From positions 1-28,093 of the forward strand of contig JAOBWK010000098.1 in assembly GCA_025463305.1 (NCBI GenBank): 28,093 bases of DNA, given 5' to 3'. Under the pieces are notes generated by a model, which did no database searches, was not told the origin of the DNA, and saw only the letters and a list, made by a program, of their open reading frames with translations. This document shows positions 23,593 to 28,093 of the stretch, in pieces; within the stretch, counting starts at the first letter, position 1, and every line of letters begins with the position of its first letter. The position numbers and the translations under genes are program-made. This DNA comes from Ilumatobacteraceae bacterium. GTDB lineage: Bacteria; Actinomycetota; Acidimicrobiia; Acidimicrobiales; Ilumatobacteraceae.

Positions 23593-24661
23593 GATCGGCT
23601 CGCAACTCCGCCCGCTGTGCCCTCAAACCAGTGAGCTTCCCGTCTATCGCTTCCCAATAGTCGCTCGGGTCCTCCAAGAGCCGCTCGGCCTGCTCCCGGA
23701 CGCCGTTGGGTGAGAATGAATAGACCGACTGGCACCAGGCCGGGATTCCAAGATCTTGAAACGCTCCGAACCCCTTTCGTTCATATGCGAGATGGATTGT
23801 CGGTATCCCGGCCGCTATGCACGCCAGAGCACCATGCAGTCGCACTGAAATTGCGACCCCCGGGACGAAGTCTGCGATTTCCCCGATTGTCCGAGACGAT
23901 GCCACGCGCCGCACGATCTCAGCGTCGTTGTTGTTCCGTGCCTCACTCTGTACGAAGGTCGTCAAGTTCGGCAGGAGGCCGGCAAGTTCGATAATCGATC
24001 CGTCGTAGCTATCCCTCCCGAGTGAGCGCGGGATGAGTAAGTATTGTTCCGTACCGCAACCCTGGGTTCGGTGGTTCTCGTGACTTTGAGCCAGATCAAG
24101 CACAGCCAAGTCAGGTAGACGTGAGATGTTCTGCAGCGCCGACAGGTCCCGGAGCGTGCGGTCATCTCGCGCGTAGATGTGATCGAGTCGTTGAAGAAGC
24201 CGGATAGCAATCGTCGACAGGGGAGGCGATGGAAATGGGCCGATGCTCTGCGGCATGACAATGCTGATCGGGGCTCGGCGTGCGGCATATATCTGGGGAG
24301 CGTGTGCGAGCAGACTACGTAGCCGGACGAGCCGATCGACGCGTAGAGGAGCACCTCCGACAGCGACGACTGCGTCGAACGATCCTACGTAATCCTCGAG
24401 TCGCCGTATCGCTACTGGCGAAATCACAGTCGCCTTCTTCACTGAACCCGGGAGCCATCGACGTGCGCTCCGTGACAAAAAATGCTCCGGCCATTCGACG
24501 ACCGTGCCGCTCACTTGGTCGAAACTCGAAGCGTCGAGAGCGATCACTTCGAGGTGGAGACCAGATGGAACCACTTCCAATAGCAGTTCCTGAGTAAGTC
24601 GAAGCAGCAGGCCGTCGCCGCGATTGGCTGAGGAGTACGCGCAGATGATGCAGACTCTCAA
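23567..24661 (-). CDS. Polysaccharide pyruvyl transferase family protein (364 aa)
   Basis: The protein has the PS_pyruv_trans layout: an N-terminal nucleotide-like loop SSANRGDGLLLRLTQELL, then FDAVVAVGGAPLR, PISIVMPQSIGPF and YARDDRTLRDL, and in the C-terminal half the diagnostic SVRLHGALACIAAGIPTIHL with YERKGFGAF. Family members add a pyruvate ketal from phosphoenolpyruvate to a sugar of the polysaccharide, giving it an acidic group, though some relatives are sugar transferases. It begins with TTG overlapping the stop of the preceding GT by 4 bases (TTGA) and ends with a 26-base (or 8-base) overlap with wzx. Coupling implies fixed stoichiometry with the assembly genes. Confidence 0.88.
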   Translation of the reverse strand: MRVCIICAYSSANRGDGLLLRLTQELLLEVVPSGLHLEVIALDASSFDQVSGTVVEWPEHFLSRSARRWLPGSVKKATVISPVAIRRLEDYVGSFDAVVAVGGAPLRVDRLVRLRSLLAHAPQIYAARRAPISIVMPQSIGPFPSPPLSTIAIRLLQRLDHIYARDDRTLRDLSALQNISRLPDLAVLDLAQSHENHRTQGCGTEQYLLIPRSLGRDSYDGSIIELAGLLPNLTTFVQSEARNNNDAEIVRRVASSRTIGEIADFVPGVAISVRLHGALACIAAGIPTIHLAYERKGFGAFQDLGIPAWCQSVYSFSPNGVREQAERLLEDPSDYWEAIDGKLTGLRAQRAELRADLERRLRVE

Positions 24662-25728
24662 CTCGTGACCTCATTGAGAACGTGGAAGAAGGAAGCAGCC
24701 GCTGCCTCCCAGGTAAAGCGGCTGGCTCGTTCCAGACCAAGCGATCTAAATTGCCTCAGCTTTTGCTCATCAGGCAATAACGCCAGAAGCCCATCGACGA
24801 TGTCGTCGCGCTCCGGTCCGCTGAGAATTTGTGCCGCGCCGCTCGCGATCTCGTGTAGTGACCCTCTGGAGGTGCAAATTACCGGGGTGCCGGTAGCCAT
24901 CGCCTCCACGACCGGGAGTCCGAATCCTTCGTAGAGTGAAGGGAATACAAACGCCTTGCTCGCTCTCATAAGCGAGACTACTTCCTCGTCGGACCGGCGG
25001 CCGAGGTAGATAGAGTTCGATGCTCTCGCGATTGCCGCAAGGATTTCGTCGGCATCCCATGCTGGCCTACCCGATATAACCAGCGGGCAGCCGAGTGCTC
25101 GAATCTGCGGCGTTTCGAACGCGGCGATCAATTCGATGAGATTCTTTCGCGGATCGAGATTTCCGACGTACAGACAGAAATTGGCCGGCAGCGCCATCGC
25201 AGACAGGAGCAGCGCGTCTGGCTCACCCGGGCGAAAGAGGTCGTGATCCACGCCCAAGTAGATCACGCGCGTCGCAATAGGCGTCGCTGCAAATTCCTGG
25301 AGATCGTCAGCTGACTTCTGAGACGAGGTGATCACAACGTCCGACCGTTCAGTCAGGGACTTTACGCGGAATCGCCAAAACGTCTCGCTCATTCTTGTTC
25401 GCACGTGCGGAACAGATAATGACGCCATTCCGTATACCGATGAAACGACTGGAATATGTTTTGGTATCCGAGGGAAGAGGAAGGTGTCGGATGGAAAGTG
25501 GACCACGTCCGTTGAGGCCGATAGCTGCTGGGAGGCGAAGGTAGCTTCCCAAGCGAGTGCCTTTAGCTTTCCCCGGCGCCCTCGCTGCTCGTACTTGCGC
25601 GCACCGACTTGGCGGACGACATACCCATTTTCAGCTGCGAAGCCATAGATCATCCGAGCCGCCCTGGACTCGCCACCCAATTGTGCGACGAAGGGCTTCG
25701 CCACGACCGAGACCGTCTTGTTCATCAC
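24658..25728 (-). CDS. GT4-family glycosyltransferase (356 aa)
   Basis: A GT-B enzyme: the acceptor domain begins VSVVAKPFVAQLGGESRAARM. The donor domain has FCLYVGNLDPRKNLIELIAAFE, IYLGRRSDEEVVSLMRAS and the EX7E block YEGFGLPVVEAMATGTPVIC, the retaining nucleotide-sugar site. It resembles mannosyltransferases of capsule loci, but the donor cannot be fixed. The start is GTG 25728 or ATG 25725; the former gives the GTGA 4-base overlap with the upstream GT. It is the third gene of the Wzx/Wzy operon. Codon use is clearly AT-richer than in the genes left of 19 kb (one hand-counted line, 25441-25500, is 47% GC). Confidence 0.92.
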   Translation of the reverse strand: MMNKTVSVVAKPFVAQLGGESRAARMIYGFAAENGYVVRQVGARKYEQRGRRGKLKALAWEATFASQQLSASTDVVHFPSDTFLFPRIPKHIPVVSSVYGMASLSVPHVRTRMSETFWRFRVKSLTERSDVVITSSQKSADDLQEFAATPIATRVIYLGVDHDLFRPGEPDALLLSAMALPANFCLYVGNLDPRKNLIELIAAFETPQIRALGCPLVISGRPAWDADEILAAIARASNSIYLGRRSDEEVVSLMRASKAFVFPSLYEGFGLPVVEAMATGTPVICTSRGSLHEIASGAAQILSGPERDDIVDGLLALLPDEQKLRQFRSLGLERASRFTWEAAAASFFHVLNEVTS

Positions 25729-26744
25729 TGGTATGCCATCTGAAGGGACTCGGCGACATAGGCGGGTTGACAGTACATTGGCAACCGCGCGGTGTTCCCC
25801 AAGTGTGGCGAATGCTGTTCTAACAGCGCTGCCTTGACCATCGAATACATCTCCGAGTCAGAGTTCGCCAATACGACGCCCTCCAAACCCCTGAGGGCCG
25901 GAATGTCCATTGCTACGATTCTCATATCCAACCACATCGCCTCAAGCACGGTATACGGCATCCCCTCCCATGCGGCCACATGTGCATAGACCGTCGACTG
26001 ATTTAACTCACGAAGAACGTCGCTCCGACCGAGCCAACCTGTGACTGTCACTCCCGACCGTTCCAATTGCCGCCTCGAATCTTGGTCGCCATCTCCGATC
26101 CAAACCCACTCGACGTCTAGCCCCTCGGCAGTTGCTCGCTCAGCCAATGCGGCAAAGAGAAGCGGTCGCTTTTGCGGCACCAAGCGTCCGCACGCCACGA
26201 CTCTCCGCGAACTCGCAGATTCTGATGGCTCGAGATGAAATTGATCAAGTTGCAGGGTATTTCCAAGAAGAATCGGACTTCGCCAATGCGGTAGACGCTT
26301 GGCGAGTGCATATTCCCGCTGACTACATGCCAGAATTCGCCGTGGAGTGATGCCCAAGCATGACTCCACCGCTAGGTAAAATGCCCTAGATGCGACTGAG
26401 ATGTCCTTCCGCTCAAATGCGTAACAGTGAGGTGTGTACACCGTTCGTAGACTCATCGGCGCGATAACACGCCCCAGCACGCCGGCGATGGACGAATGGG
26501 TGTGGAGTACCGAGTCCTTGTAAGGACGCGAAGCCCGTCGTATCTCGGTTGCAGCATCCCAATATGTTCCGTCAACGACGGTCACTCTCATTTCAGTTTC
26601 GAGCTGGGAGGTGACTAACTTGCTTCGCTCGCCACTCACTATTGCAGAGTGGTGGTAGCCGGGTGTCAGGCGCGCGTACGTGGCGATAGCGGTCGCAACA
26701 CCACCGTCAAGGGCATCCGTATAATGCACCACACGTTTCCGCAT
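25725..26744 (-). CDS. GT4-family glycosyltransferase (339 aa)
   Basis: The N-terminal part (VVHYTDALDGGVATAIATYARL) has the glycine loop of a GT-B acceptor domain, and HTHSSIAGVLGRVI matches the usual second motif. The donor domain contains VVACGRLVPQKRPLLFAAL, VEWVWIGDGDQDSRRQL and a modified EX7E block, AAWEGMPYTVLEAMWLDMRIV, in which the usual G-[TL]-P is MR in place of TP. ATG 26744 has AAGGG seven bases upstream. The gap of 80 bases to the sugar transferase is the only loose spacing in the operon. It probably adds the second sugar to the lipid carrier, acting directly after the initiating enzyme, but that order is inferred only from gene order. Confidence 0.9.
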   Translation of the reverse strand: MRKRVVHYTDALDGGVATAIATYARLTPGYHHSAIVSGERSKLVTSQLETEMRVTVVDGTYWDAATEIRRASRPYKDSVLHTHSSIAGVLGRVIAPMSLRTVYTPHCYAFERKDISVASRAFYLAVESCLGITPRRILACSQREYALAKRLPHWRSPILLGNTLQLDQFHLEPSESASSRRVVACGRLVPQKRPLLFAALAERATAEGLDVEWVWIGDGDQDSRRQLERSGVTVTGWLGRSDVLRELNQSTVYAHVAAWEGMPYTVLEAMWLDMRIVAMDIPALRGLEGVVLANSDSEMYSMVKAALLEQHSPHLGNTARLPMYCQPAYVAESLQMAYQ

Positions 26745-26824
26745 CTACAGCCCTTGAGGTTCTCGAAAATCTCGCCACAGTTCCGATGAGTGGAGGACGC
26801 GGCATTGCGCCCTCCGCTGGTGCG

Positions 26825-27517
26825 CTAGCGTCCGGAACGACGAGCGAGCACCGTCACGGTCTTCCCGAGGATACGCAAGTCGTGCGACAGCCGAATTGAC
26901 CTGACATACGAGAGATCCTGGTCGAAGCATTCGTGTAAAAGGACACCTTCGTTCCGTGACGTCACCTGCCATGCGCCTGTGATGCCGGGGCGCGCAGCAT
27001 GACGGGGATGATCGCGCAAATGGTATTTCTCCACCACGGAGGAGATCTCGGGCCGAGGGCCGACGAAGCTCATCTGTCCGGAGAGCACGTTCAGGAACTG
27101 CGGGAGTTCGTCCAAACTGGATTTGCGAAGCAGCCTGCCCACGGGCGTGTGACGGGGATCGTGCGCCGCCTTATGAGTCATTCGTCGGTCGGGCCCTTGA
27201 AACTGGATCTGTTCCTGCCGGCGAGTGGGAAGCATGGTTCGGAATTTGTACATCGTGAAGTCGCGCCCGTCGAGCCCGACACGAGTCTGACGGAAAATCA
27301 CGCCTGGCCCCATCGTTAGCCGGATTAAGAGCGCGATTACTAGCATCGCAGGTAGACAAATCGCTATACAAACAGTCGCGAGTAAGAGGTCAAAGGCGCG
27401 CTTGCCATATCGTGCATAACGACCCGATTGAGACGAAGTCGTTGCCTCGGGGTCTACGACGATCTCCAGTGGAGTTCTGCTTCGAGCCCCCATGAGTGTG
27501 GGCATGAGGTCAGTCAT
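26825..27517 (-). CDS. Initiating undecaprenyl-phosphate sugar-phosphotransferase (small PGT type, 230 aa)
   Basis: Only one strong hydrophobic helix is present (residues about 42-66), preceded by a 40-residue polar segment. This is the short PglC-like monotopic form rather than the five-span WbaP/WcaJ form. The catalytic domain has FRQTRVGLDGRDF, KFRTM (91-95), SSLDELPQFLNVL with the D136-E137 dyad, FVGPRP (151-156) and RPGITGAWQV (176-185). It transfers a sugar phosphate from a UDP-sugar to undecaprenyl phosphate and so starts each repeat unit. The ATG at 27517 has GAGG upstream, and a candidate promoter lies at 27600-27628. It is the first gene of the seven-gene assembly operon. Confidence 0.93.
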   Translation of the reverse strand: MTDLMPTLMGARSRTPLEIVVDPEATTSSQSGRYARYGKRAFDLLLATVCIAICLPAMLVIALLIRLTMGPGVIFRQTRVGLDGRDFTMYKFRTMLPTRRQEQIQFQGPDRRMTHKAAHDPRHTPVGRLLRKSSLDELPQFLNVLSGQMSFVGPRPEISSVVEKYHLRDHPRHAARPGITGAWQVTSRNEGVLLHECFDQDLSYVRSIRLSHDLRILGKTVTVLARRSGR

Positions 27518-27599
27518 CGCGACCTCGCCGCACCAGCGGTACGCGGTCTTCGACGCGACAGACAGTTGTTGGTGGTATGCCGTCCCGGGTCATGGAGAA

Positions 27600-27628
27600 A
27601 ACCTAGTCCCGACGTCTCGAGGTCACAA
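27600..27628 (-). promoter_or_regulatory. Candidate promoter of the Wzx/Wzy operon
   Basis: On the minus strand TTGTGA (27628-27623) and TAGGTT (27605-27600) are separated by exactly 17 bases. This would place the start near 27593 and give a leader of about 75 bases before the sugar transferase. The 231-base gap to gmd holds no other gene. Confidence 0.45.
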
Positions 27629-27748
27629 GGAGCCGTGCAGCATTACATGCTCCGTTCATAAAGTCTTGACTTCGACGACGCTGCACAGTCTGCTGCAAGG
27701 CATCGAGTCTGTGGTGTGGTCGAGCGCCGTACCTGGCCCGGGCCGGTG

Positions 27749-28093
27749 TCAGGCGTACTTGCCTTCGAGGGCGAGGTCGTTGTCGACCATCTTGCGGACG
27801 AGGTCCGGGAACGAGACCTCGCGCTTCCAACCCAGCTTGGTCTCTGCCTTCGTCGAGTCCCCGACCAGCAGATCGACCTCGGACGGCCGGAAGAACTTCG
27901 GGTCCTGACGGACGTACTTCTCCCAGTCCTCCACACCAGCCGCCTCGAACGCCAACCTCACGAACTCCCGGACCTGGTACGTCTCACCCGTCGAGACCAC
28001 GAAGTCCTCCGGCTGATCCTGCTGCAACATCAGCCACATCGCCTTCACGTAGTCCCCGGCGTAACCCCAATCACGACGCGGCTCCAGATCACC
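27749..28093 (-). CDS. gmd: GDP-mannose 4,6-dehydratase, C-terminal part (5' end beyond window)
   Basis: The frame is open to the right edge and reads GDLEPRRDWGYAGDYV, then AMWLMLQQDQPEDFVVSTGE, VREFV, VRQDPKFFRPSEVDLLVGD and KLGWKREVSFPDLVRKMV. These are the highly conserved C-terminal blocks of Gmd, including the RRDWGYAGDYV substrate-site segment and the RP(S/A)EVD GDP-binding loop. Gmd makes GDP-4-keto-6-deoxy-D-mannose, the substrate of the fucose synthase at 10486-11463. Only 115 residues, including the last (stop at 27749-27751), are visible. It is transcribed in the same direction as the assembly operon but is separated by 231 bases. A GC-rich palindrome (GGCCCGGGCC at 27735-27744) follows the stop. 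Confidence 0.95.
   Translation of the reverse strand, partial: GDLEPRRDWGYAGDYVKAMWLMLQQDQPEDFVVSTGETYQVREFVRLAFEAAGVEDWEKYVRQDPKFFRPSEVDLLVGDSTKAETKLGWKREVSFPDLVRKMVDNDLALEGKYA

Noticed and set aside
27492..27908. Plus-strand 138-aa frame across the gmd/sugar-transferase gap
   Set aside because: It runs antisense through both the conserved gmd 3' end and the sugar transferase start and has no domain.

Overview
The window is high-GC DNA with dense, SD-led genes, GTG/TTG starts and no outer-membrane export genes. It has an LPXTG-type wall protein, a dCTP deaminase that reads like the mycobacterial bifunctional Dcd, a VapBC45-like module, and several copies of a secreted beta-module (VRVLDTR ... 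NFVAGQTV ... DVNGW). That mix suggests an actinobacterium, most likely an Acidimicrobiia/Ilumatobacter-like lineage. This is an inference from protein character, not a database match.

Left part (1-4.5 kb): the 3' part of a heterodisulfide-reductase-type Fe-S protein, a small conserved hypothetical gene, two tandem paralogous LysR-type regulators, and a convergent dcd gene whose 3' end overlaps the second regulator. Accessory surface/defence part (4.5-12.6 kb): a secreted collagen-like protein with an uninterrupted Gly-X-Y tract and a BclB-like C-terminal domain; a DUF433/VapC45-type toxin-antitoxin pair whose antitoxin appears to start at a non-canonical ATC codon; an 836-residue secreted protein with three tandem beta-modules; tRNA-Gly(CCC); GDP-L-fucose synthase; an AbrB-type antitoxin with a diverged PIN-like partner; and a truncated surface-module gene that ends exactly where the polysaccharide locus begins.

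Polysaccharide part (12.56-28.1 kb): a minus-strand glycosyltransferase and SDR epimerase pair diverges from a plus-strand series: a Wzz/BY-kinase fusion, an LPXTG-like protein with a strong intrinsic terminator, and a DUF4012 membrane protein. A tightly coupled minus-strand Wzx/Wzy operon follows (read 27.5 -> 20.1 kb): initiating sugar transferase, two GT4 enzymes, a pyruvyl-transferase-family protein, Wzx flippase, Wzy polymerase and a GT2 enzyme. The 3' end of GDP-mannose 4,6-dehydratase lies at the right edge.

Together these genes describe an envelope polysaccharide. Gmd and the fucose synthase make GDP-L-fucose, the sugar transferase loads undecaprenyl phosphate, the GTs extend the unit, the PS_pyruv_trans protein may add a pyruvate ketal, Wzx flips it, Wzy polymerises it, and the Wzz/BY-kinase sets length. 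The Wzx/Wzy operon has clearly lower GC than its flanks (hand-counted 60-base lines give 47-57% against about 68% in the fucose synthase gene), as expected for an exchanged cassette. No CRISPR array, insertion sequence, integrase or riboswitch was found, and no gene-free stretch exceeds 300 bases.
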